Shown in pieces: positions 27,467 to 36,556 of a stretch of 64,000 bases of DNA. The stretch's first letter is position 1, and each line of letters opens with the position of its first letter. The stretch comes from Nocardioides cremeus (GTDB lineage Bacteria; Actinomycetota; Actinomycetes; Propionibacteriales; Nocardioidaceae). The stretch covers positions 165,282 through 229,281 of the forward strand of contig NZ_JAULSC010000005.1 in NCBI RefSeq assembly GCF_030518195.1, given 5' to 3'. The position numbers and the translations under genes are program-made. The notes below the pieces were generated by a model that did not search any database, was not told the DNA's origin, and saw only the letters and a list, made by a program, of their open reading frames with translations.

Positions 27467-28428
27467 TCGCCGACGTCGCGCTGGTCGTCGTGGCAGTTCT
27501 CGCCGCGACGCTGGGGCCGAGGTTGTTGCAGCGCTCCACGTCGATCGAACGATCGCCCTGGGTGGGCATCGTCCTGTGGCAGAGCCTGAGCGTGTCAGCC
27601 GTCGCGGCTGTCGTGCTGACCGGGGCGGCACTCGCGTTGCCCGCGGTGCCCCTCACCAACGACCTGGCCGCACTGCTCTCGGCATGCGGTGCGGCGTTGC
27701 GCGCACAGTACGAGACTCCTGGTGGTGCGGCAGCCAGCGCGACGGGCGCCGTCCTTGCCGTGAGCGTGCTGGGGAGGGTCATCTACTGCCTGGCGGCGGA
27801 GGTCGCCCTGGCGCGCAGCCAGCGGGCTCGGCTGCGGCGGTCGCTGCTCATCCTCGCCCAGACCGACCCGTGCACCGGCGCCCTCGTGCTCGAGCACGAG
27901 GCCCCGGTGGCGTACTGCGTGCCCGGCCACGGCGGTCGCGTCGTGATGACCAGCGCAGCACTCGAGACGTTGCGGCCCGACGAGCTCGAGGCAGTCATGG
28001 CGCACGAGCGCGCTCACCTGGTCGCGCGTCACCATCTGGTGCTCGCCGTCTCGAGAGCGCTGGCGAGAGCGTTCCCGGGGGTGCCGGTGTTCCGCGATGC
28101 TCATGTGGCCCTGACGCGGCTGGTGGAGATGCACGCCGACGACGTGGCTGCCAGCTGCAACGAGCGCCTCAGCATTGCCACGGCCGTGGTCCGCATGGCG
28201 GAGTCGAAGGCGCCCGCCGCCGCGCTCGGTGCCGGCGGTCCGACATCCGTGGCCCGAGTACGACGCCTGCTCGCGCCCGCAGACCCGCTGCGGGCCAGCG
28301 GCGTGGCGGCGGCGCTGGTCATCGCCGCTGTGCTGGTTCTCGCGCCTCTGGGCATCCTCGCCGCACCCGCCGTGGTTGCTGCGACCGCCGACCTGTGCCC
28401 CATCGACTTCCCCACCGACACCGTCTGA
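27463..28428 (+). CDS. M56-family membrane metalloprotease, copy 1
   Basis: A 321-residue integral membrane protein. Membrane segments lie near residues 4-20, 35-60, 90-110 and 285-310. The zinc protease motif HExxH is seen as AHERAHLVARH, with a downstream glutamate in LVEMHADDVAA as a plausible third ligand. It lacks the extracellular penicillin-binding sensor domain of BlaR1, so the inducing signal must be sensed through its membrane or loop parts or a partner. Coupled to blaI copy 1 by a GTGA overlap. It probably cleaves the repressor directly or indirectly. Confidence 0.9.
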   Translation: MIADVALVVVAVLAATLGPRLLQRSTSIERSPWVGIVLWQSLSVSAVAAVVLTGAALALPAVPLTNDLAALLSACGAALRAQYETPGGAAASATGAVLAVSVLGRVIYCLAAEVALARSQRARLRRSLLILAQTDPCTGALVLEHEAPVAYCVPGHGGRVVMTSAALETLRPDELEAVMAHERAHLVARHHLVLAVSRALARAFPGVPVFRDAHVALTRLVEMHADDVAASCNERLSIATAVVRMAESKAPAAALGAGGPTSVARVRRLLAPADPLRASGVAAALVIAAVLVLAPLGILAAPAVVAATADLCPIDFPTDTV

Positions 28429-28450
28429 CTGCACCCCGCACGGGGTGCAG
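28429..28450. terminator. Bidirectional terminator
   Basis: CTGCACCCCG and CGGGGTGCAG form a perfect 10-bp stem around CA, immediately after the M56 stop and before the convergent ccdA stop at 28490. It serves both strands. Confidence 0.85.
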
Positions 28451-28489
28451 CCACGGCGTACCGACCCCGGCGTGGCTGCGGGCCGGTGG

Positions 28490-29302
28490 CTAGATCGGAG
28501 GCTGCCATCCCGCGATCAGGCCCTGCATCCGGCTGATGAGCGCGGTCCAGACCCCGGTGACCTGCAGCAGACCGAGCAGCACCAGCACGGCGCCGCCGGC
28601 GGCAGTGACGGCGCGGGCATGTCGGCGCGCCCACGCCACCGAGCCCATGAAACGTTGCATGCCGGCTGCGACCAGGATGAAGGGGATGCCCAGCCCGGCG
28701 CTGTAGGCGAAGGAGAGCGCAGCACCGCGACCTGGGTCGGCACTGCTGGTCGCCAGGGTGAGCACGGCGGCCAGGGTGGGCCCGATACAGGGCGTCCACC
28801 CGAGTCCGAACAACGCACCGACCAACGGTGCACCGGCCAGACCGGTCCGCGGACGACGGTTGATCCGTACCGTTCGGTTCAACCATGGCAGCCGCCACAA
28901 CACCCCGCTGAAGACCAGTCCGAACAGGATCGTCAACGCGCCGAGGATCCGGATCAAGGTCTCCTGGTGCTCGAAGAGCAGCGCCCCGAGCGAGCCGAAC
29001 AGGGCGCCGTACGCGGTGAACACGGCGGCGAAGCCAGCCACGAACAGCACCGCGCCGGTCTTGGCGCGACCTCGCCGGTTCCTCTCACCAGTCTCGGCAT
29101 CCTTTCGCGTCGCGTCGGCAGGGAACGGCACGTCCTGACCCGCGAGGCCGCCCACGTAGGAGAGGTAGCCGGGCACCAGCGGCAGGCAGCACGGCGAGAA
29201 GAAGGACAGGAGTCCTGCCGCCACCGCCACGAGACCAGCCAGGATCAACGGTCCGTCGAAGACGAGCCCCTGCACGCCCTCAGCCAGCGTCGCCGCCGAC
29301 AT
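28490..29302 (-). CDS. ccdA: CcdA-type thiol-disulfide transporter
   Basis: A 270-residue, six-helix membrane protein of the DsbD-transmembrane family. It moves reducing power from cytosolic thioredoxin to outward-facing thiol proteins. The two redox cysteines are in FFSPCCLPLVPGYLS and GWTPCIGPTLAAV. The ATG at 29300-29302 follows GAAGGAGG. It overlaps the end of the upstream TlpA-like gene by 23 bases, so the pair forms one unit: CcdA would re-reduce that lipoprotein. CcdA is a standard partner of ResB/CcsB, which lie 4 kb away. Confidence 0.93.
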   Translation of the reverse strand: MSAATLAEGVQGLVFDGPLILAGLVAVAAGLLSFFSPCCLPLVPGYLSYVGGLAGQDVPFPADATRKDAETGERNRRGRAKTGAVLFVAGFAAVFTAYGALFGSLGALLFEHQETLIRILGALTILFGLVFSGVLWRLPWLNRTVRINRRPRTGLAGAPLVGALFGLGWTPCIGPTLAAVLTLATSSADPGRGAALSFAYSAGLGIPFILVAAGMQRFMGSVAWARRHARAVTAAGGAVLVLLGLLQVTGVWTALISRMQGLIAGWQPPI

Positions 29303-29909
29303 CCGGTGCCTCCTTCGACGACCCGGGCGTTGGCTCCAGCACGTCGTCGACCAGGGCACGCAGGGTGCGGTACGTGGCCTGCCCGATGACCCGGGCGGCG
29401 ACATCGCCGTCACGGTCGACCACCAACGTGCTGGGGATCGCATTGGGGGGCAGCATGGCGCGCAGTGCGAGCAACGCCTCGCCCGACTGCTCGGTGGTGA
29501 TGCTGGGATAGGTGAGCCGGTACCTGCGCTCGAAGGCGATCGCGGCGTCGTCGGTGTCCCGGACGTTCAGACCCACGAACTGGACGCCCTCGGCGCGAGT
29601 CTCCTCCCAGACCCGTCGCAGCCCCGGTGCTTCGGCACGGCAGGGTGGGCACCACGATCCCCAGACGTTGATGACGAGCACCGACCCGTCGTGCTCCGCG
29701 GTGTCGAACTCGGACCCGTCCAGCGTTGCGCCGCGCAGCCGCGGCAGTGGCTCACGGTCCGCCACGGCGATCTGCTCCACCACGCCCTCCCCCGTGATGT
29801 ACCCGGGCCCGCCTGAGCTCCCAGTGGTCGGAGAGCCACAGGCAGCGAGCAGCACCGCCGAAAGGGCGGCAACCACCGTGAGCCGCCCACCCGCCACACG
29901 CGTCCGCAT
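29280..29909 (-). CDS. TlpA/ResA-like thiol-disulfide lipoprotein, copy 1
   Basis: A 209-residue exported lipoprotein (lipobox LAAC, C24). The thioredoxin fold carries the redox motif WCPPC (NVWGSWCPPCRAEAPG) and the cis-proline loop NAIPSTLVVDRDG. ResA-type proteins reduce apocytochrome c haem-binding cysteines before haem attachment. ATG at 29907-29909 behind GGAGGCGG. An island palindrome lies 24 bases upstream (29934-29950). It is co-transcribed with ccdA, its likely electron donor. Other thiol-repair roles are possible. Confidence 0.92.
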   Translation of the reverse strand: MRTRVAGGRLTVVAALSAVLLAACGSPTTGSSGGPGYITGEGVVEQIAVADREPLPRLRGATLDGSEFDTAEHDGSVLVINVWGSWCPPCRAEAPGLRRVWEETRAEGVQFVGLNVRDTDDAAIAFERRYRLTYPSITTEQSGEALLALRAMLPPNAIPSTLVVDRDGDVAARVIGQATYRTLRALVDDVLEPTPGSSKEAPDVGGDAG

Positions 29910-29933
29910 ACCGCCTCCACACCAGTCAGCATC

Positions 29934-29950
29934 TACTAAGAATGATCGTA
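29934..29950. promoter_or_regulatory. BlaI-type operator, site B
   Basis: TACTAAGAATGATCGTA keeps the outer arms TACTA and CGTA of the island palindrome. It sits in the promoter region of the tlpA-ccdA unit, 24 bases before the start codon. Confidence 0.65.
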
Positions 29951-30048
29951 TCAAGATGCTCTGATTCGACCGGACTGCACCCGTGGTTGCTGACGTGGGG
30001 AGCGACGTCGCCATCGTCGCAACCCGCCGCGCGCCGAGCCCGACGCTC

Positions 30049-30597
30049 TCACCGCGTCGATCTGCGAGACCGCGCTCCAGCAATGACCACTCCGGCGATC
30101 GCCGCGCCAGCTGCCACTACCAGCCCGATCCAGGACACGGTGGACGCCGCGTCGTCGCCACCGGCGTCATTGGAGTCCGTGCGCTCCTGGTTCTCTAGTG
30201 GATCGAGAGGCTGCTCACCGCTGGGGCTGGGCGACGCGGTGCGCTGCCGGACCAGTGCAAAGCTGAGGGAGCCCACGACGGGGTGGCCGTCGCGCGAGAC
30301 GGCTCGGAATTCGATCTCGTAGATGCCCCGCCGGGCGGCCGACCGCACGGGGATCACGAGCGTCCTAGCGTCGATCTCCACCTCTCCGCGACGAAGCTCC
30401 TGGCTGTTCGGTCCGGTGACCGAGCCCGAGCCGGATCGCGGCCGCTCGCCGAGGTCGATGCGCACCTCCTCGGGCAACGCCGCGACCTCCTCGCCGTTGC
30501 GCGGCGAAGTTCCGACCACCTCGTCGTGGGCGAACGCGGCCGTCGGCACGAGCAGCCCGAGCAAGACCGTCGTCGCGACGTACCCGACCCATCGCAC
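30049..30597 (-). CDS. CopC-domain protein with C-terminal membrane anchor
   Basis: A 182-residue exported protein. After a signal peptide ending AAFA, the mature chain starts HDEVVGTSPRNGEEV, the CopC fold whose N-terminal histidine is a copper ligand; YEIEFRAVSRDGHPVVGSLSFAL is the matching C-terminal signature with its Asp-Gly-His. A linker and one membrane helix (TVSWIGLVVAAGAAIAGVVIAG) tether it outside the cell. I chose GTG at 30595-30597 because a purine-rich site (GGGACGGGGAAGC) precedes it. The ATG at 30654 abuts the operator and lacks a site. Product likely binds copper for CopD import or delivery. Confidence 0.82.
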   Translation of the reverse strand: MRWVGYVATTVLLGLLVPTAAFAHDEVVGTSPRNGEEVAALPEEVRIDLGERPRSGSGSVTGPNSQELRRGEVEIDARTLVIPVRSAARRGIYEIEFRAVSRDGHPVVGSLSFALVRQRTASPSPSGEQPLDPLENQERTDSNDAGGDDAASTVSWIGLVVAAGAAIAGVVIAGARSRRSTR

Positions 30598-30654
30598 GCG
30601 CTTCCCCGTCCCCGATTGATGCGGAGGCCGCCGACCAGACGACCACCGTCCCAT

Positions 30655-30671
30655 TACTATTATGCATCGTA
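30655..30671. promoter_or_regulatory. BlaI-type operator, site C
   Basis: TACTATTATGCATCGTA shows arms TACTAT and ATCGTA. It lies in the short gap between two divergent copper genes and can control both. Confidence 0.65.
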
Positions 30672-30690
30672 GTCACGTGAAAGAGATGCC

Positions 30691-32628
30691 ATGATCAGGA
30701 CCGTCCACCGACGGAACTGGCGAGGCCGCACGCTCCGGCTGGCCGTGGTCGCGTTCCTCGGCGTGGTCGCGATGCTGGTCGCCGCTTCGCCCGCCAGCGC
30801 ACATCCGGTCCTGCTCTTCAGCGATCCGGCGTTGGATGGAGCCGTTCCCGACTCTCCGGGATCGGTCAACCTGGTCTTCAACGAGCCGGTGGTCTCCACG
30901 GACCGAGCCGTGGCCATCACCGACAGCAGTGGTTCGGCTGTTCCGACCTCGCCGCCGAGGACCGAGAAGGGTGGCACGGTCCTCACCGCATCCGTGACCC
31001 AGAAGCTCGAGCCGGGCATCTACCAGGTCCAGTGGGAGGCCACCGGGGTGGACGGGCACGGCGCGAGAGGTGAGTACCGCTTCGCGGTGGGCACCGTGAT
31101 CACCGGCGACCAGACAGCCAGCACCAGCCAACCCACGGACTGGTCCGCGGCTGGCCTCAGGTGGCTGCTGCTGGCAGGTTTCGCCGTGGCCTTCGGAGGG
31201 CTCGTGGGCGAACGCATCACGTCCCGGGCCGGCCGGCGGCACGCCGGGTTGCCCAGCGTGTGCTCCTGGGCCCAACTGGGCGCCCTCCTCGGTCTTTTCG
31301 CCGCCACAGCGGCCGCAGCCCGGCTGGCACTGAGGGCGGAGAGCATCTCGGTCCTGTCGGAGAGCGCAGCCGGACGCGTCGTGCTGGCCCATGCACTGGG
31401 CTTCGGGGTCGCTCTCCTGCTCCTCGCACTGCGGCGGCCTTCGTATGCGCTGCTTCCGCTCCTCGTCGTTGCTCTCGCCGAGGGCGTCGGCTCGCACAGC
31501 GAGATCGAGCTCCCTGTGGTCGGCGGTTTGCTGACCGCCGTCCTGGTTGCAGCCGGAATCTGGGTCGGGGCACTGCTGCACGTAGCACGAGCTGCTGTGA
31601 AGTGGCGGGCCACCAGAGCGGCGGTCCAGTGGGCGTTGCTCCGGTATGCGCAGATCGCCACGATCTCGTTCGTGGTGATCGTCGTGACCGGCTTGACCAT
31701 GGCACTGCTGCTGGTGCCGCTGCCTGCACTGACCGGCACAGGCTACGGACGCGCGCTGCTGGTCAAACTCGCGGCTGTGGTCGCCGTGGTCGGAATGGCG
31801 CTGGCGGCACGGCGGGCCCTGCGGTCCGAGCGGCTGGGTCGCGCGACCCGGACGGCACGGTTCGAGGCCGTCACGCTCGTCGTCGTGCTGGGCGCCACGT
31901 CCGTCCTCGTCTCCACGCCCACACCGGGCGCCTTCAGCGCCCCTCCTCCCCCGCCACCCACCGGAGTCGCCGTTCCCGCCGGCGGCCTGGCCGGTCAGGT
32001 CGGCGTGAACCTGGTCGCGAGCGAGGGCCAGGTGGTCGTCCGGCTGACCACTCCCAGCGACGGCAACGAGTACGACGTCAGCGAAGCCCCGGACTACACA
32101 CTGTCCGCGCAGCTGCAGTCTGCGACCGGGACGCAGGAGCCGGTGGAGTTCCGGGCCTGCGGCGAGGGCTGCTTCGTCGCCGCCCTCGACTGGGCCGACG
32201 GCGACAACGTCCTGAATCTTCGTGCGACCGCGTCGGGGTGGCGCGGTGGCAATGTCGCAGCCCTGGTCCCGTGGCCGGCGGAGCCCGCCGAGGACCTGCT
32301 GGAGCGCACGCTCCGGGTGCTTGACGACTTCGACCAGGTCACCATCTACGAGGCGGTGACCAGCGACGGCGAGGCAGGGCTGCCGCAACCGAGCCCCGCG
32401 ACCCTCAGCATGGCTGAATTCCTCGAAGGCGAGCCGTACAGCGCGGGCGTGGCGCCGATCGCAGCCAGGAGCACCGCCGACTCCGGCGCCACCAAGCTGC
32501 TGATGGGCTTTCCCTCCGCTGGGACCTACGTCGAGGTCACGCTCGATGGTCTCGGACGCATCAGCCAGGAGGTCCTGGCGGCCCCGAGCCATTCCATCAG
32601 CAGGAGGTTCTTCTACAAGGACGACTGA
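30691..32628 (+). CDS. CopC-CopD fusion with extra C-terminal extracellular domain
   Basis: A 645-residue membrane protein. Residues 1-37 are a signal peptide; 38-135 form a CopC domain (AHPVLLFSDPALDGAVPDSP ... GVDGHGARGEYRFAVG). About eight membrane helices from 150 to 425 form CopD (GIWVGALLHVARAAV; histidines suitable for metal passage). A proline run (PPPPPPTG) near 420 leads to a C-terminal beta-rich domain (430-645) with a CGEGC cysteine pair. CopC binds copper outside and CopD moves it across the membrane, as in YcnJ. ATG behind AAAGAG. Divergent from the single-domain CopC gene with operator C between. Confidence 0.9.
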   Translation: MIRTVHRRNWRGRTLRLAVVAFLGVVAMLVAASPASAHPVLLFSDPALDGAVPDSPGSVNLVFNEPVVSTDRAVAITDSSGSAVPTSPPRTEKGGTVLTASVTQKLEPGIYQVQWEATGVDGHGARGEYRFAVGTVITGDQTASTSQPTDWSAAGLRWLLLAGFAVAFGGLVGERITSRAGRRHAGLPSVCSWAQLGALLGLFAATAAAARLALRAESISVLSESAAGRVVLAHALGFGVALLLLALRRPSYALLPLLVVALAEGVGSHSEIELPVVGGLLTAVLVAAGIWVGALLHVARAAVKWRATRAAVQWALLRYAQIATISFVVIVVTGLTMALLLVPLPALTGTGYGRALLVKLAAVVAVVGMALAARRALRSERLGRATRTARFEAVTLVVVLGATSVLVSTPTPGAFSAPPPPPPTGVAVPAGGLAGQVGVNLVASEGQVVVRLTTPSDGNEYDVSEAPDYTLSAQLQSATGTQEPVEFRACGEGCFVAALDWADGDNVLNLRATASGWRGGNVAALVPWPAEPAEDLLERTLRVLDDFDQVTIYEAVTSDGEAGLPQPSPATLSMAEFLEGEPYSAGVAPIAARSTADSGATKLLMGFPSAGTYVEVTLDGLGRISQEVLAAPSHSISRRFFYKDD

Positions 32629-32692
32629 CAGGGACCCCGTAGCACCGCAGCCTCCACCGGGGAGGCACCCACGACGATGGCACGGGCTCGAC

Positions 32693-33337
32693 TCAATGCC
32701 TGCTCGCAGCGTCCTCCAGGATCTTGGCGACCAGCTCGTCGAGCGTGTCACGGTCGAGGCGTCCGATGTGCTGGTCGACGATCTCACCATCCGGCGCGAG
32801 GAACAGGGTCACCGGCAACCCCGGTACCTGGGTCGCGCGCAGCAGCTCGGCGGCAGGGTCGACGACCTGCGGGTAGCGCACCCCCACCTCCTCCAGGAAC
32901 GGACCCGCAACAGTGGACGGATCCTTGGTGTCGACCCCGAGGAATGCGACCTGCCCGCCGAGGTCGTCGTGAGCAGCCTGCAGCATCGGCATCTCCGCTC
33001 GGCAGGGCCCGCACCAGGTTGCCCACAGGTTCACCACCATCGCCCTGCCCCCGAGGTCGCGCAACCGCACCTCCTCCTGTGAGGTCAGGCAGCGCAGGCT
33101 CAGGTCGGGAAGGACGCGCACGCCACCGCCTTCGCCGTTCGCGTCTCTACCGTCCCGTCCGGCCGGGTTCCGAGACGGCAGCGACGAGCAGCCGGCCGAT
33201 CCAGACACGGCGACCGGCGCAGGGGCGAGGTCGCTCGACCCCGCAGCGCTCCCGGATGGCTCCGGCGAGGTCCTCGCACAGCCGCCCGCCACCAGCACCA
33301 AGGACACCAATGTCACAGACGACCGACGTATCCACAC
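32693..33337 (-). CDS. TlpA/ResA-like thiol-disulfide lipoprotein, copy 2
   Basis: A 214-residue exported protein with lipobox VAGGC (C20), a Gly/Ser-rich linker with an unpaired cysteine (SAGCSSLPSR), then a thioredoxin fold with redox motif WCGPC (VNLWATWCGPCRAEMPML) and cis-proline VPGLPVTLFLAPDG. It differs in sequence from copy 1, so it is a paralogue rather than a recent duplicate. It is divergent from resB-ccsB with operator D between, which fits a ResA-like role in reducing apocytochrome c. GTG start at 33335-33337. Confidence 0.92.
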   Translation of the reverse strand: MWIRRSSVTLVSLVLVAGGCARTSPEPSGSAAGSSDLAPAPVAVSGSAGCSSLPSRNPAGRDGRDANGEGGGVRVLPDLSLRCLTSQEEVRLRDLGGRAMVVNLWATWCGPCRAEMPMLQAAHDDLGGQVAFLGVDTKDPSTVAGPFLEEVGVRYPQVVDPAAELLRATQVPGLPVTLFLAPDGEIVDQHIGRLDRDTLDELVAKILEDAASRH

Positions 33338-33348
33338 GGCACCAACTC

Positions 33349-33365
33349 TACTACCGAACGTAGTA
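33349..33365. promoter_or_regulatory. BlaI-type operator, site D
   Basis: TACTACCGAACGTAGTA is a palindrome with perfect 6-base arms, 11 bases upstream of the tlpA copy 2 start and in front of the resB unit on the other strand. Its TACTAC arms are close to the form described for mycobacterial BlaI. Confidence 0.75.
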
Positions 33366-33378
33366 CGCTGCGTTTGTC

Positions 33379-33462
33379 ATGAGAGCCGCTGCCACCATCT
33401 TCCTGCTCGGACGGAAGTCCTCGCCGCCGTCCTTCCACCCCGTCACGATCGGTGCTCGATGA
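33379..33462 (+). CDS. Possible 27-residue leader peptide coupled to resB
   Basis: ATG at 33379 opens a 27-residue reading frame (starts MRAAATIFLLGRKSSPPSF) whose stop codon overlaps the resB start in ATGA. It begins 13 bases after operator D. The resB ATG has no good ribosome site of its own, so re-initiation from this small frame could set ResB synthesis. It resembles no family I know. The case rests on position and overlap only. Confidence 0.4.
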   Translation: MRAAATIFLLGRKSSPPSFHPVTIGAR

Positions 33463-35108
33463 CTCAGCTGCACGCAGACAAGCCCCATCGCGAAGATCCG
33501 GACGAGGCCGCGGCGACGATCTCGCCCTCACCGGTCGGCATCGGCGTGCTCGGATGGGCCAGATGGGCGTGGCGCCGGCTCACCAGCATGCGCACGGCAG
33601 TGATCCTGCTGACCCTGCTGGCCCTGGCCGCGGTGCCGGGCAGCCTGTTGCCCCAGCGGGGCGTGGCGAGCGACCCCGCCGCGGTGCCGCAGTTCTACGC
33701 CGAGAACCCTGACATCTCCCCCTGGCTGGACCGCGTGGGACTCTTCGGCGTCTACGCCTCACCATGGTTCGCTGCGATCTACCTGCTGCTCCTCGTGTCG
33801 ATGACCGGTTGCGTGCTCCCGAGGTGCGCCAAGCTCTGGCGCGACTTCCGTAGCGAACCGACGAAGGCTCCGACCAGGCTGGATCACCTGGAGGATCACC
33901 GCCGAGACGTCTTCGTCGGCAGACGTGATCACGGAGAGACATCGACGTCCCGGGTGGACGCGCTCGAGCTGGTCGAGTCGGCGCTGCGGCGGCGTCGCTT
34001 CCGGGTCCGAGTGGCTGACGGAGCAGTGAGCGCCGAGAAGGGGCACGTCCGCGAGGCCGGCAACCTGCTCTTCCACCTGTCGTTGCTGGTGCTGCTGTTC
34101 GGGATCGCCGGAGGCAGGCTGTACGGCTACGAGGCGCGAGTCGCGGTCGTGGCGGGCGAGTCGTTCACCAACGTCGCCTCCCAATACGACGACTTCAGCC
34201 CGTCGGTCTGGACCGACGTCAATGCGCTCGAACCCTTCAGCTTCCGACTGGAGTCCTTCGAAGCTGACTTCGAGACCTCCGGAGCCCGCCGCGGTGAGCC
34301 TCGATCCTTCGATGCGCGCCTCCGGGTCGAGTCCGGCGAGGACTCGTGGACGGCGCACGTACGTCCCAACCAGCCCCTCGAGATCAACGGCACCAAGATG
34401 TTCCTCACCGGGCACGGCTACGCGCCCGTCGTGACGGTGCGCGACGGCACCGGCGCCACCGCGTACTCCGGCCCGGTCATCTTCCTCCCCGCCGACAACA
34501 ACCTCACCTCCGACGGCGTCATCAAGGCACCGGATGCCCGCCCTGCCCAGCTCGGGCTCGAGGGGCTCTTCCTACCCACTGCGGCCGACATCGGCGACGG
34601 CGCCTTCTCGGCCTACCCCGACCTCGTCAACCCCCGGCTGCTGCTCACGGTCTGGACCGGGGACCTCGGGCTCGACGACGGGTTGGCCCAGTCCGTGTAC
34701 ACCCTCGACAAGTCGCGGCTCCAGCAGGTCATGCGACCAGGCTCCGATCAGCCCTTCGGTCCCCAGCTCGCCCCCGGCCAGACGGTGCGACTCCCCGACG
34801 ACCTGGGCACCGTGACCTTCGACGGAGTCCGCCGGTTCGCCAACTTCCAGGTCGCCCGCGACCCCGGCAAGGAGCTGTCGTTGCTGGCGGCGCTCATGCT
34901 GCTGGGCGGACTGACCACCTCGCTGATCGTGCGCCGCCGCCGCGTCTACGTGCGAGTCCACGACGACGCCGGGACGGTCGTGGTCCAGTACGCCGGCCAG
35001 TCCGCGACTCGACGTGGACTGCCGCACGGCGAGATCGACTCGATCGCCGACGACGTACGCCACGAGCTCGACCGCCACCGGCAGCCCCACCGGAAGGATG
35101 CACCATGA
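33459..35108 (+). CDS. resB: Cytochrome c biogenesis protein ResB (Ccs1)
   Basis: A 549-residue membrane protein of system II cytochrome c maturation. Helices lie near 44-64, 98-118 and 208-228, a large extracytoplasmic domain spans about 229-485, and a last helix lies at 487-507 (LSLLAALMLLGGLTTSLIV). The motif SMRTAVILLTLLALAAVPGSLLPQR is characteristic of actinobacterial ResB. With CcsB it forms the haem-handling synthase. It overlaps ccsB by ATGA. No cytochrome c gene (CxxCH) was recognised in the window, so its client is elsewhere or the complex has another use. Confidence 0.94.
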   Translation: MTQLHADKPHREDPDEAAATISPSPVGIGVLGWARWAWRRLTSMRTAVILLTLLALAAVPGSLLPQRGVASDPAAVPQFYAENPDISPWLDRVGLFGVYASPWFAAIYLLLLVSMTGCVLPRCAKLWRDFRSEPTKAPTRLDHLEDHRRDVFVGRRDHGETSTSRVDALELVESALRRRRFRVRVADGAVSAEKGHVREAGNLLFHLSLLVLLFGIAGGRLYGYEARVAVVAGESFTNVASQYDDFSPSVWTDVNALEPFSFRLESFEADFETSGARRGEPRSFDARLRVESGEDSWTAHVRPNQPLEINGTKMFLTGHGYAPVVTVRDGTGATAYSGPVIFLPADNNLTSDGVIKAPDARPAQLGLEGLFLPTAADIGDGAFSAYPDLVNPRLLLTVWTGDLGLDDGLAQSVYTLDKSRLQQVMRPGSDQPFGPQLAPGQTVRLPDDLGTVTFDGVRRFANFQVARDPGKELSLLAALMLLGGLTTSLIVRRRRVYVRVHDDAGTVVVQYAGQSATRRGLPHGEIDSIADDVRHELDRHRQPHRKDAP

Positions 35109-36115
35109 CCACCGACCTCCTCGCCCGCCTCTCGGACGGACTCGTCTACTCCACCATCGCCGTCCTGGCGCTCGCTTTGCTCGCCCACGCGGCGTCCACC
35201 GCCTTGAGGTCGCTGCCCACACGGCATCCCGGCGCGTCGTCGACGCTCAGCGTCTCTGCCCAGGTTTCGGCAGCAGGCGCTTCCCGTGCTGCCGAGGCCC
35301 CCGGAGCCACCGGGTCCACCAGGGAGCGCGACGCCACGGACACCCGGGCAGGCGAAGGACCCGGCCGCGTGGTGGGCGCCTCCGCAGTGAGTCTCACCGT
35401 GCTCGGGACGCTGTTGCTCCTCGCCGGCGTCATCGTGCGTGGGTTGGCCGCCGGCCGTGCGCCCTGGGGGAACATGTTCGAGTTCCTCCTGGTGCTCTCG
35501 CTCGCGGCCGGGGGTGCCTACGTCGCGCTCGTGCGACGTCGTGCCGTCCGGGAGGCGGGGGTCTGGATCGTCGCCCTCATGCTGTTGGCGCTCGGCCTGG
35601 CTGTCACGAGCTTCTACACGCCCGTCGACGACCTGGTCCCGGTGCTCGACTCGTACTGGCTCGTCATCCACGTGGCCGCTGCCATCATCTCCGGCGGGGT
35701 CTTCACCATCGGCGCCATCACCGCCGCCCTCGGCATCCTGCGGAGGCGGTGGGAGGCCCGACCCGTCACCGAACGGTCACAGCGCTACGTCGCCGCACTG
35801 CCGACCGCATCCTCGTTGGACCGGGCCAGCCACGCCGTCCACGTCTTCGCCTTCCCCGTCTGGACGTTCGCCGTGATCGCCGGGGCGATCTGGGCCGAAA
35901 ACGCATGGGGCCGCTACTGGGGCTGGGACCCGAAGGAGACCTGGGCCTTCATCACCTGGGTCTTCTACGCCGCCTACCTGCACGCCCAGAGCACCGCAGG
36001 ACTGCGAGGCTCGCGCGCCTCCTGGTTCGCCCTGGCGGGCTACGTCGCATTCCTGTTCAACTTCTTCGGCGTCAACCTGTGGATCTCCGGCCTCCACTCC
36101 TACGCCGGAGTCTGA
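35105..36115 (+). CDS. ccsB: Cytochrome c biogenesis protein CcsB (CcsA/ResC)
   Basis: A 336-residue membrane protein. After one N-terminal helix and an unusual Ala/Ser/Thr-rich loop (residues about 38-90), a further set of helices carries the haem-binding tryptophan-rich motif WGRYWGWDPKETWAFITW and flanking histidines (HVAAAIISGG; SHAVHVFAFPVW; YLHAQS). It ligates haem at the outer face with ResB. The start is set by the ATGA overlap with resB. The DUF2752 gene follows 12 bases later. Confidence 0.94.
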   Translation: MTTDLLARLSDGLVYSTIAVLALALLAHAASTALRSLPTRHPGASSTLSVSAQVSAAGASRAAEAPGATGSTRERDATDTRAGEGPGRVVGASAVSLTVLGTLLLLAGVIVRGLAAGRAPWGNMFEFLLVLSLAAGGAYVALVRRRAVREAGVWIVALMLLALGLAVTSFYTPVDDLVPVLDSYWLVIHVAAAIISGGVFTIGAITAALGILRRRWEARPVTERSQRYVAALPTASSLDRASHAVHVFAFPVWTFAVIAGAIWAENAWGRYWGWDPKETWAFITWVFYAAYLHAQSTAGLRGSRASWFALAGYVAFLFNFFGVNLWISGLHSYAGV

Positions 36116-36127
36116 GGCGGCACCCGG

Positions 36128-36556
36128 ATGCGGATGCGCCTCTACCTCGCCCCGACGGATCGGCACCGTTCGGTGACCTGGGTCGCCGCGCTCGGCGCTG
36201 CCGCCAGCCTCGCACTGCTGACGTTCGGCCTACCGCCGATCGATCTCCACCCACCCTGGCACCACCTGGGACTGATGGACCCGCTGTGCGGGGGCACCCG
36301 ATCCGCGCGGCTGACGATGGAGGGAGACCTCGCCGAGGCTTGGCGCTACAACCCCCTGGGCATCGCCGCGGTCCTCGCCGCCTTCGCGACCCTCGGCCGA
36401 GCAGCGCTGGGTGTGGTGAGCGGTCGGTGGGTCGACGCGCACGTCCGTTCGACGAGGACAGCGACGCGAACCCTCTGGACGCTCGCAGCCTCGACCTTCA
36501 TCGCGCTCTGGGTCCGGCAGCAGCTCATCGCCGATCTGCTCGTCCAGCAGGCCTGA
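36128..36556 (+). CDS. DUF2752 membrane protein
   Basis: A 142-residue protein with the DUF2752 signature LCGGTRSARLTMEGDLAEAWRYNPLG. Membrane segments are at about 18-36, 74-95 and 116-135. The function of the family is not established. It is the third gene of the resB-ccsB unit, 12 bases after ccsB, which suggests a link to envelope redox or cytochrome assembly here. ATG start; an in-frame ATG two codons later is equally possible. Confidence 0.82.
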   Translation: MRMRLYLAPTDRHRSVTWVAALGAAASLALLTFGLPPIDLHPPWHHLGLMDPLCGGTRSARLTMEGDLAEAWRYNPLGIAAVLAAFATLGRAALGVVSGRWVDAHVRSTRTATRTLWTLAASTFIALWVRQQLIADLLVQQA

